This document shows, piece after piece, positions 8,507 through 15,476 of a stretch of 44,939 nt of DNA. Location of the stretch: the NCBI GenBank assembly GCA_964570285.1, contig CAZMXP010000041.1, positions 1-44,939 of the forward strand. The letters run 5' to 3'. A program made the position numbers and the translations under genes. The notes below the pieces were generated by a model. That model ran no database searches and was not told the DNA's origin. It saw nothing but the letters and a program-made list of their open reading frames with translations. Every line of letters starts with the position of its first letter. Within the stretch, counting starts at the first letter, position 1. The stretch comes from CAZMXP01 sp964570285 (GTDB taxonomy: Bacteria > Planctomycetota > PLA2).

Positions 8507-8531
8507 GCGCAGCGGTTTAGCATCAGCGCCG

Positions 8532-9131
8532 ATGGATGCAAGCCGGCGCCGCCACCTCGCCCGGATCGCCGCCGCCGCCGCGGTGGGCCGCCGCGACCTG
8601 CTCGCGGGCTTCTACCGCGCCGCGGCGGAGGCCGGCGTGCCGGTGGCGGAGATGCAGGAGGCGACGCTTCAGGTCTTCCTCTTCGCCGGCTACCCCCGCA
8701 CGATCGACGCCTTCGAGGAGCTTTCGCGCGCCCTCGATCCCCCCCCGCCCCCCCTCGAGTCGCCCGTCCCGGAGGCCGAGGCGCGAGGCCTGCGCCTCTT
8801 CGGCCGCATCTACGGCCGCAACACCGGGGCGGTCCTGGCGAAGCTGGACGGACTCCATCCCGACTTCGCGCGCTTCGTGCTGCGCGATGCCTACGGGCAG
8901 GTGCTCGCGCGGCCCTTCCTGCCCGCGGCCGAACGCGAACTGCTCGCGGTGACGATGCTCGCGGCGATGGGGCTCGACGCGCAGTTGCGCGCGCACGCGA
9001 CGGGTGCGCGGCGCGTGGGCGCGTCGGCCGAGGAGGTGCGCCACGCATGCGAGGCCGTCGCCGACGCCGGGGTCGATCCCGCGCAGGCCCTGGAGCGCGT
9101 CGAGCGCTCGCTAGCCGCCTTCCGCGACTGA
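8532..9131 (+). CDS. Carboxymuconolactone decarboxylase/AhpD-like protein lacking CxxC
   Basis: A 199-residue all-alpha protein of the AhpD/carboxymuconolactone decarboxylase superfamily. The N-terminal half contains LQVFLFAGYPRTIDAFEELS and the C-terminal half LPAAERELLAVTMLAAMG, then LDAQLRAHATGARRVGASAE. The peroxidatic CxxC motif of AhpD is absent (LDAQLRAH occupies its place, keeping the histidine), so alkylhydroperoxidase activity is not supported. ATG 8532 is preferred because the upstream codons are low-complexity and would run into the rsmG start. The proline run DPPPPPLES coincides with a G-tract dyad on the opposite strand. The 3' end overlaps the convergent gene by 21 bases. Confidence 0.75.
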   Translation: MDASRRRHLARIAAAAAVGRRDLLAGFYRAAAEAGVPVAEMQEATLQVFLFAGYPRTIDAFEELSRALDPPPPPLESPVPEAEARGLRLFGRIYGRNTGAVLAKLDGLHPDFARFVLRDAYGQVLARPFLPAAERELLAVTMLAAMGLDAQLRAHATGARRVGASAEEVRHACEAVADAGVDPAQALERVERSLAAFRD

Positions 9132-10511
9132 CGCGAGCTGCTCGGGGGTGGGATCCACCCAGACCACGCGCCCGGAGGCCTCCGCGACGATCACCGTCGG
9201 GAGCCGGTCGAGCCAGCAGCGCCGCGCGAGTTCGCCCGCGCGGGCGACGGTGTCGAGTCCGCCTGCGTGCTCGCGGAACCAGGAGGCGACCGTCGCATCG
9301 GGGCTCTCCTCCGCGTCGTCCACGTTGAGCACGACGAGGCGCAGGCCCGGACGGCGCAGCGGCGCGACGGCGGCCGCGCACCCCTCGACGAGGGGCGAGA
9401 TGAACAGGTACGCCGTGAGTCCGCCGGCGGCCCGGGGGATGCGCGCGGCGCCGCCGTCCCCCAGCGAGAACCCCTCGGGCAGGCCGTGCACGAGCAGGCG
9501 CGCCTTCGCGAGCTGCGCTTGCATGAGCCTCTGCACCCAGTCCACCTCGCCGCAGCGCCGTTCGAGTGCGCCGTACGCGTGCGCGAGCGCCTCGCGGTCG
9601 CCCGACTCGGCGAGCCGCGCGCAGAGTTCGATGCGCGCCCGCGGGGACCACTCGCTGTCGGGGTGGTCCGCGGCGATCGTGGCCAGGAGCGCGGTCGCGT
9701 CCTCCCCGAGCAAGGTCTCCGCCCGCGCGCGCCAGAAGAGCACCTCGGGCAGGCGCGGGCTGCCCGGGCAGAGCCGCACGAACCCCTCGGCGGCGGAGAC
9801 GGCGAGCCGCGCGGCCGCCTCGATCAGCGGCGCGTCGTTCTCGCTCTCCTGGTCGGCCCGGCTCAGATAGAGCAGCGCGGTGCGGACGCGTTCGCGGGCG
9901 GCCAGGTCGGCGTCGCGCGCGTCGCCGTTCTCGTCGAGGTAGCGGCCGAGCAGCCCCATCCTGGAGTCGTAGACCGGGAAGAGGCGCCGGCGGATGCGCC
10001 CCTCGTCGTGGGGGAGGTCCTCCTCGCGCGTGAACCGCTCCTGGATCTCGCTTGCGACGAGGATCGAGCGGGCGCTCTCGGCGGAGGCGGCCCGGGCCGG
10101 GATGAGGGGGTTCGGGAGGGGGTCGGGATCTTCGGCGCGCGCCTGCAGCAGGCGGACGACCGTGCGCGCGTACTCGGCGCTCTCGCGGATCGCGTCGAGA
10201 TCCTGGTCCTTCGTCATGTGCGCGAGGTCGCGCCAGCCGTGGCCGATCGCGATCTCGAGCCAGGTCGACGCCCGCGCCACGTCCCCTTGCAGGGCATAGC
10301 AGCAGGCGATGTTGTAGTAGGGGCGCGGGTTCTCGGCGAAGAGCGCGATCTGCGCCTCGAACGCCGCCAGCGCGTTCGGCCAGTCGCGCCGCTCGAAGAA
10401 CTCGAAGGCGCGCCACTCCTGCTCGCGGTAGCGGTCGGCGAGGGAGGCGTTGCGCTGCTGGGCCGTGGCGATCGCCATCGGGAGCAGCAGGAGGAGAAGG
10501 GGCGCGCGCAT
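9111..10511 (-). CDS. Secreted TPR protein with C-terminal thioredoxin-like domain
   Basis: A 466-residue exported protein. A signal peptide (MRAPLLLLLLPMAIATAQQ) is followed by TPR-like helices (EFFERRDWPNALAAFEAQIA, then RPYYNIACCYALQGDVARAS), a middle helical region and a second TPR-like block around EGFVRLCPGSPRLPEVLFWR. The last roughly 105 residues resemble a thioredoxin fold: a strand TAYLFISPLVEGC, a strand LRLVVLNVD, a helix VASWFREHAGG and a cis-proline type loop LPTVIVAEASGRVVW. The active-site CxxC is not present (only one Cys, in VEGCAAAV), so it is probably a redox-dead or single-cysteine domain. The exact function is unknown. Confidence 0.7.
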   Translation of the reverse strand: MRAPLLLLLLPMAIATAQQRNASLADRYREQEWRAFEFFERRDWPNALAAFEAQIALFAENPRPYYNIACCYALQGDVARASTWLEIAIGHGWRDLAHMTKDQDLDAIRESAEYARTVVRLLQARAEDPDPLPNPLIPARAASAESARSILVASEIQERFTREEDLPHDEGRIRRRLFPVYDSRMGLLGRYLDENGDARDADLAARERVRTALLYLSRADQESENDAPLIEAAARLAVSAAEGFVRLCPGSPRLPEVLFWRARAETLLGEDATALLATIAADHPDSEWSPRARIELCARLAESGDREALAHAYGALERRCGEVDWVQRLMQAQLAKARLLVHGLPEGFSLGDGGAARIPRAAGGLTAYLFISPLVEGCAAAVAPLRRPGLRLVVLNVDDAEESPDATVASWFREHAGGLDTVARAGELARRCWLDRLPTVIVAEASGRVVWVDPTPEQLASVAEGG

Positions 10512-10550
10512 CCCGAAAGGGTAACCGGGGGGCCGCGGCCCGCCACGCGC

Positions 10551-11054
10551 TCAGGGCCGGATCGCGCGCCAGGCGAGGAGCTTCTCCGGGCCGGGGACGC
10601 CCGCGTGGGCGGGACTCGTGGATGGGAGGCGCAGGAATGCGACGCGGGGGAGCGGCGGCAGCCCCGGCCGCACATGGCGCCGGAAGAGCGCCTCCGCGGC
10701 GGCGCCGTTGAAGAAGACCCGGCGCACGCGCGGATGGCCCGCGAAGAACCCGCGGAAGTCGTTGGGCACGAGCGAGGAGGCGACGATGGCGGAGTCGAGG
10801 CTGCCCTCGCGCACGCAGGAGGCGAGCACGTCCCAGACGGCGATGCCGCGCCGGCGGAGGTGTGCGGCGCGCCTCGCGTACGCCTCCCCCGGATCGAAGC
10901 CGAGGAGGTCGCCCATGATCGTCCAGAACGCATTGCGAGGGTGCGCGTAGTACTCCCCCGCGCGGAGGGAGGCGACGCCCGGCATCGTCCCGAGGATGAG
11001 CACTCTGGCGTCGGCGCGCGCGATGGGGGGGAAACTCGCGACACGTGCCGGCAC
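10551..11054 (-). CDS. Hypoxanthine-DNA (deoxyinosine) glycosylase, UDG superfamily family 6
   Basis: A 167-residue DNA repair enzyme that removes hypoxanthine arising from adenine deamination. The family signature is plain: LILGTMPGVASLRAGEYYAH, followed by PRNAFWTIMGDLLGF near the N-terminus. The second motif, LPSTSPAHA, is near the C-terminus. Internal segments RRGIAVWDVLASCVREGSLD and VFFNGAAAEALF fit the family. It is a complete single-domain enzyme of normal length. Its 5' end lies back to back with the alpha/alpha-toroid gene, and the 50 bp between contain a C8-GGG-C7 G-tract dyad. Confidence 0.9.
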   Translation of the reverse strand: MPARVASFPPIARADARVLILGTMPGVASLRAGEYYAHPRNAFWTIMGDLLGFDPGEAYARRAAHLRRRGIAVWDVLASCVREGSLDSAIVASSLVPNDFRGFFAGHPRVRRVFFNGAAAEALFRRHVRPGLPPLPRVAFLRLPSTSPAHAGVPGPEKLLAWRAIRP

Positions 11055-11070
11055 GCAGCCAAGATAGCAG

Positions 11071-11088
11071 CCCCCCCCGGGCCCCCCC
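11071..11088. repeat. G-tract dyad (C8-GGG-C7)
   Basis: Eight C, three G and seven C in the short divergent gap between the hypoxanthine-DNA glycosylase and toroid genes. Read on the minus strand it is G7-CCC-G8. It is one of many similar dyads in the window. Each tract of seven or more G holds two G3 runs, so a single dyad meets the four-run quadruplex rule. Confidence 0.7.
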
Positions 11089-11107
11089 GAGTCCGTTTAG
11101 AGTGGAC

Positions 11108-12304
11108 GTGGTGCCGCCCCGCATCGCGTTGCTCCTCCTCGCCCTCGCCCCGCTCGCCGCCGGGTCGCCGGGCCTCGAGACGCGCGTCGAGGAGGGCGTG
11201 AAGCGCGGCGTGGCGTTCCTGCTCTCGAAGTACGACGCGAACGAGGGGTGGGGCAAGGCGCTCGGAACGGGCACCTACGGCAACGTCGGCGTCGCCTACC
11301 CCTATGCGGCGGGACCGACGTCGCTGGTCTGCTTCGCGCTGCTGAAGGCGGGGGTGGAGCCCGGCGAGAAGACGCTGAAGAAGGCGATGAGCTTTCTGCG
11401 CGTACGCCACCGGACGCCCGGCGTCAACTACGAGATCAGCGTGCTGCTGCTCGCGGTGGCCGAGTTCGCCGGGGCGAAGCGCTCGCCGGACTTCCGCGTC
11501 GGCGCGCTGCGCGAGCGGCGCACGATGGAGCGGTTCAAGCCGCCGGAGGGGTGCCTCTTCAAGAAGGAGCACTGGACCTGGATCGTCGATCTCGCGGCGA
11601 AGATCGTGCAGTTCCAGGCGCGCAACGGCGGCTGGCGCTACTACCCCAACGACTTCCACGGCGGCGGGCCCGCCGACGTCTCGTCGACACAGTTCGCGCT
11701 GCTCGCGCTCTCGACGGCGTCGCGGTGCGGCGTCGCGGTCCCGGAGGAGGTCTTCCGGCGTGCGCGCGACTTCCTGCTCGCGGCGCAGCAGAAGGAGGGG
11801 CCCGAGGCGGCGCGCGCGATCTTCACGCCGGGTCTCGAGGAGAGGACCACCGACCGCGCGCGCGGATTCCCCTACATCCCCGAGAGCAGCGTGGCCGCCT
11901 ACCGGCGCGTCAGCGGGGGCATGACCGCCGCGGGCGTCGCGAGCCTGCTGCTCGTCCGCGAGGAGTTGGGCGCGGACGCCGATCTCGAGCGGGGCATCCT
12001 CGACGGCTTCGCGTGGATCGGGCGCTACTTCACGATCCCCGTCAATCCGGGCTACGCGCCGTTCATGCAGGGCAGCTACCACTTCCTCTGGCTCTATGCG
12101 CTCGAACGCAGCGGCGACCTCGCGCGGCGCGAGGTGATCGGCGGCCGCTCCTGGTTCGCCGAGGGGGCCAACCACCTGCTCGATCTCCAGCGCGAAGACG
12201 GCGCCTTCGTCGACCCCACGTGCATGAACCCGCAGGACGCGCTCGGCACCGCGATGGCGCTGCTCTTCCTGACGCGGGCGTCGAGGCCGGTGTCGGGGGG
12301 CTAG
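11108..12304 (+). CDS. Secreted alpha/alpha-toroid (prenyltransferase/squalene-oxidase repeat) protein
   Basis: An exported protein of about 398 residues from GTG 11108. A signal peptide (VPPRIALLLLALAPLAAG) precedes repeats of the alpha/alpha-toroid type found in terpene cyclases and in many uncharacterised planctomycete proteins: VEEGVKRGVAFLLSKYDANE, then GPTSLVCFALLKAGVEPGEK, AKIVQFQARNGGWRYYPND, SSTQFALLALSTA and GANHLLDLQREDGAFVDP. QxxDGxW-like QW motifs are weakly conserved and the DxDD cyclase motif is not seen, so catalysis is not supported. Other GTG starts in frame are 11102 and 11111, and a longer start at 11045 would overlap the divergent repair gene. The stop shares CTAG with the stop of the convergent gene. 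Confidence 0.75.
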   Translation: MVPPRIALLLLALAPLAAGSPGLETRVEEGVKRGVAFLLSKYDANEGWGKALGTGTYGNVGVAYPYAAGPTSLVCFALLKAGVEPGEKTLKKAMSFLRVRHRTPGVNYEISVLLLAVAEFAGAKRSPDFRVGALRERRTMERFKPPEGCLFKKEHWTWIVDLAAKIVQFQARNGGWRYYPNDFHGGGPADVSSTQFALLALSTASRCGVAVPEEVFRRARDFLLAAQQKEGPEAARAIFTPGLEERTTDRARGFPYIPESSVAAYRRVSGGMTAAGVASLLLVREELGADADLERGILDGFAWIGRYFTIPVNPGYAPFMQGSYHFLWLYALERSGDLARREVIGGRSWFAEGANHLLDLQREDGAFVDPTCMNPQDALGTAMALLFLTRASRPVSGG

Positions 12305-13056
12305 CGCCGGTCGGCGAGTTTCGCGAGCAGCCGCAGCATCTCCAGATAGAGCCAGATCAGCGTGACCATCAGGCCGAAGGCGCCGTACCACTCCATGTAC
12401 TTCGGCGCGCCGCGCTCGGTGCCCTGCTCGATGAAATCGAAGTCGAGCACGAGGTTCAGCGAGGCAATCACGACGACAAACAGGCTGAAGAGGATGCCGA
12501 TCGCGCCGCTCTCGTGGATGTAGGGGATGCCCGAGCCGAACATGCTCATCACGAAGCCGACCAGATAGATCAGGAAGATGCCCCCCGTCGCGGCCACGAC
12601 GCCGAGCTTGAAGTTCTCCGTCGCCTTGATGAACCCGCTCCGGTAGGCGAGGAAGAGCGTGAGGGCGACGCCGAGGGTCAGGAGCACCGCCTGGAAGACG
12701 ATGCCCGAAAAGCGGGCCTCGTAGATCGCGGAGATGATGCCGAGGACCACCCCCTCGAGCACCGCGTAGATCGGCGCGGTCACGGGGGCCCAGTGCTTGC
12801 GCACCACCGTCGCGATCGCGACGACGAGGCCGCCGATCGCGCTGCCGATCAGCAGCGGCATCATGCTGCCCGGGTCGGCGGCGCTGGTGAGACGCGACCA
12901 GGACCAGGCGGCGGCGGCGACCACGAGCGCGAGCAGGATCGCGCTCTTGTTGACGGTGCCGGTCAGCGTCATCTTCTCGCGCTCGAGCGACGGCAGCGGC
13001 AGGTCGTCGAAGGTCTTGTCGTTCAGCGAGGGGTTGGCGGTGCGTCCGAGGGCCAT
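12301..13056 (-). CDS. Bax inhibitor-1/YccA family membrane protein
   Basis: A 251-residue integral membrane protein with about seven hydrophobic segments, beginning MALGRTANPSLNDKTFDDLP. The family pattern is visible in AVLEGVVLGIISAIYEARFS, then GIVFQAVLLTLGVALTLFLA, and near the end LNLVLDFDFIEQGTERGAPK followed by YMEWYGAFGLMVTLIWLYLE. The conserved acidic DFDFIE segment is the presumed calcium/proton site of the family. Bacterial homologues are cation-leak channels or FtsH substrates. Its TAG stop overlaps the opposite gene's TAG in a shared CTAG. About 100 bp of divergent promoter space, including a G8-CC-G5 dyad, separates it from the lipoprotein gene upstream. Confidence 0.9.
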   Translation of the reverse strand: MALGRTANPSLNDKTFDDLPLPSLEREKMTLTGTVNKSAILLALVVAAAAWSWSRLTSAADPGSMMPLLIGSAIGGLVVAIATVVRKHWAPVTAPIYAVLEGVVLGIISAIYEARFSGIVFQAVLLTLGVALTLFLAYRSGFIKATENFKLGVVAATGGIFLIYLVGFVMSMFGSGIPYIHESGAIGILFSLFVVVIASLNLVLDFDFIEQGTERGAPKYMEWYGAFGLMVTLIWLYLEMLRLLAKLADRR

Positions 13057-13156
13057 CGGTGTTCTCCTGACCGGGAAGTCTACCCGGCATTTTACTTCAG
13101 GGGGGGGCCGGGGGCTCCCGAACCCAGCGGCAGCGTCCGCCGGCGCAGGATAGATT

Positions 13157-14956
13157 GTGGGGGTGAGGCGACCCGCCGCCCTCGGCCTGATCCCGCTCCT
13201 CTGCGTAATGGCGTGCGGCGGCGGCGGGGGCGCCGCGCCGCCCTTCGTCTTCGAGCAGGTGTTCGACTTCCAGGTCGTGCGCGCCGACGCCCCGACGTTG
13301 CGCGAGTTCCCGGTGATCAACCCCTTCCCCCGGCCGGCGGTCGTCGAACTCGTCGGCACGGCGGCCCCCGCGATCGCGCCCCTCGCGGGCGCATTGCCCT
13401 CCCCGGTCGCCTCCCTCGGGACCTTCCAACTCCCCGTCGTGCTCGTGCCCGGTCCCCCCGGGTCGATGGGCGGCGAGTTCACGATCCGCTTCCGCGTCGA
13501 GGCGAGCGGCGAGCGGCGCGAGATCCGGCTCCGCTTTCTGGCGGAGGTGGAGCCGGCCTTCCTCCGGCTGCTGACCCCGTCGGTGGACTTCGGCAACGTG
13601 CGCATCGGCGAGAAGCGGTCGCGCCCCTTCAGCATCCGGAACGACAGCGCGCAGACCCCCGTCCTCGTCCTCGACATCTCGGCCCTGCCCGCCCCCTTCC
13701 GCCGGACGGGCCCCCCCTTGCCGCTCCAGGTCCCCGCCGGGGCGACCCTCTCCTTCACGATCGAGTACGAGCCGACGGTCCTCGAGAGCCACCACCTGCC
13801 GATCGCGGTGAGCCACGAGGCCGGCCCCGACCTGGCCGGAAGCGTCCGGGCCGTCGCCGACACCTGGGTCGAACGCATCGTCGTCGACTTCGGCGATGTC
13901 CCCGTCGCCGGGGGGGAGTCGCCGTGGCTCGAGGTCGCCCTTCCCGCGCACGCGGTGAGCCTCAGCCTCGAGGGCGTCGGTCCGCCCGGGATCGTGCTCG
14001 CCACGAACGGCTTCGAGGGGCCGGGCGGGAAGGTCTACGAGAACGCCACCTTCACGGGCGCCTTCCTCCAGTCTGCCGACAGCGAGGTCTTCACGGCGAC
14101 GCTTCCCGAGAGCGATGACCCCGCGGTCCAGCTCGTGCCGGGCGGCGGCACCTACCGGTTCCGTCTCAAGGTGATCGCGGGTTCCGCGACCTCCCTTGCC
14201 GCGCGCGCGATCATCCTCAACCGTCCGCTGGGCATCCCGCTCTCGGGGCACCTCGACCTGAACATCTTCCTCTCGACCGGCCTCGGGATCACGGCGGCCA
14301 CCGCGCCCTCGGACCCGACGCTGCAGGCCGTGCTCGCCGAGGCCGACCGGATCCTCGCGCAGCGCGAGCTGCGGCTCGGCTCGGTGGACTACTACGCCCT
14401 CCCCTCCGGCTACGAGTTCATCCAGACCGAGGCACGGTTCGGCGATCTGTGCGAGGAGTCCGCCGCGGCCGTCCGCAACCGCCTCAACCTCTTCCTCGTG
14501 AGGGAGGCGATCGGGGGCGACGTGCTCGGCATCGCGGCGCGCATCGCAGGCCCCATGCGCGCCGGCACGCGCGCGAGCGGCGTGATGGTCGACTACGACT
14601 CCGGGTCGATCGCCGCCCGGGGGTATGTCATCGCGCACGAACTCGGCCACTATCTCGGCCTCTGGCACACGACGGAGTCCGACGGGAGCCATGACCTCAT
14701 CTCCGACACCGCCGAGTGCCCCGCCTCGGGCACCAATGCCGCCTGCCCGACGCCGGGCGGCAGCTACCTGATGCACTGGCAGGTGCTCGCCGCCAACCCG
14801 GTCATCACGGCCGCGCAGGGGCGCATCCTGCTCGTGCATCCGCACGTCGACGAGGGCGGCTCAGGCCTCGCGCGCGCCGTCGCCCCCCCCGCGCCCCCCG
14901 CCGATCCGTCCGAGCTCCCGCCCGGCTGGTGCGGATGCAAGGGTTGCAACCGCTGA
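13157..14956 (+). CDS. Lipoprotein with HYDIN-like domain and metzincin-type protease domain
   Basis: A 599-residue predicted secreted zinc protease. The signal ends in a lipobox-like VMAC (Cys20). Residues about 30-240 are two beta-sandwich modules of the choice-of-anchor/HYDIN kind (VDFGNVRIGEKRSRPFSIRN is typical). A further beta region leads to the catalytic domain: HELGHYLGLWH at 494-504 is a perfect HExxHxxGxxH zinc site, and SYLMHW (Met539) is a credible Met-turn, together marking a metzincin. The C-terminus is a proline-rich stretch ending WCGCKGCNR, a compact CxCxxC tail of unknown purpose. It starts with GTG 13157; no strong ribosome binding site is visible. The substrate is unknown. 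Confidence 0.85.
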   Translation: MGVRRPAALGLIPLLCVMACGGGGGAAPPFVFEQVFDFQVVRADAPTLREFPVINPFPRPAVVELVGTAAPAIAPLAGALPSPVASLGTFQLPVVLVPGPPGSMGGEFTIRFRVEASGERREIRLRFLAEVEPAFLRLLTPSVDFGNVRIGEKRSRPFSIRNDSAQTPVLVLDISALPAPFRRTGPPLPLQVPAGATLSFTIEYEPTVLESHHLPIAVSHEAGPDLAGSVRAVADTWVERIVVDFGDVPVAGGESPWLEVALPAHAVSLSLEGVGPPGIVLATNGFEGPGGKVYENATFTGAFLQSADSEVFTATLPESDDPAVQLVPGGGTYRFRLKVIAGSATSLAARAIILNRPLGIPLSGHLDLNIFLSTGLGITAATAPSDPTLQAVLAEADRILAQRELRLGSVDYYALPSGYEFIQTEARFGDLCEESAAAVRNRLNLFLVREAIGGDVLGIAARIAGPMRAGTRASGVMVDYDSGSIAARGYVIAHELGHYLGLWHTTESDGSHDLISDTAECPASGTNAACPTPGGSYLMHWQVLAANPVITAAQGRILLVHPHVDEGGSGLARAVAPPAPPADPSELPPGWCGCKGCNR

Positions 14957-14975
14957 GCCGCTATACTCGCCTCCC

Positions 14976-15476
14976 ATGTCCACTGCGAAGCCCCTCGCGA
15001 TCGCCGACGGATGCGCGGTCGAGATCCACTACACGCTCACGGCGGAGGACGGGGCGCCTCTCGACTCCACCGCCGGCGGGCCGCCGCTCGCCTACCTGCA
15101 CGGCGCGGGCAACATCGTGCCCGGCCTCGAGCGCGAGTTGGCCGGCAAGCGCGCGGGCGACCGCGTCCGCGCGGTGGTCTCCGCCGCCGACGGCTACGGG
15201 GAGATCGATCCCGACGGGGTCGCGACCGAGGATCTCGGCGCCTTCCCGCCGGGCCTCGAGGTGGGCATGCAGTTCGCCGCCGAGGACGGCCGCGGCGAGG
15301 TGATCCCGATCTGGGTGACGGCGATCGACGGCACGACGGTCACGATCGACCGCAACCACCCGCTCGCGGGCAAGCAGTTGCATTTCGACGTCACCGTCGA
15401 GTCGGTGCGGCGCGCCACGCGCGAGGAGCTCGACCACGGCCACGTCCACGGGCCGGGCGGGCACCACCATCACTGA
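14976..15476 (+). CDS. slyD: FKBP-type peptidyl-prolyl isomerase SlyD
   Basis: A 166-residue SlyD-type FKBP with an insert-in-flap chaperone domain. The FKBP half begins CAVEIHYTLTAEDGAPLDST and includes GNIVPGLERELAGKRAGD. The insert-in-flap covers about residues 75-125 (YGEIDPDGVATEDLGAFPPG), and the fold closes with HPLAGKQLHFDVTVESVR. The tail HGHVHGPGGHHHH is the nickel-binding histidine tail of SlyD, which delivers nickel to hydrogenase or urease and also acts as a folding helper. The gene ends in a 7 bp overlap with the convergent caspase gene and directly abuts a G8-CGC-G7 tract. Confidence 0.93.
   Translation: MSTAKPLAIADGCAVEIHYTLTAEDGAPLDSTAGGPPLAYLHGAGNIVPGLERELAGKRAGDRVRAVVSAADGYGEIDPDGVATEDLGAFPPGLEVGMQFAAEDGRGEVIPIWVTAIDGTTVTIDRNHPLAGKQLHFDVTVESVRRATREELDHGHVHGPGGHHHH

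Noticed and set aside
12301..14004. A long N-terminal extension of the Bax inhibitor-1 family gene running through the divergent lipoprotein gene
   Set aside because: The family protein begins at ATG 13056; the extension is antisense to the metzincin lipoprotein gene and low in complexity.
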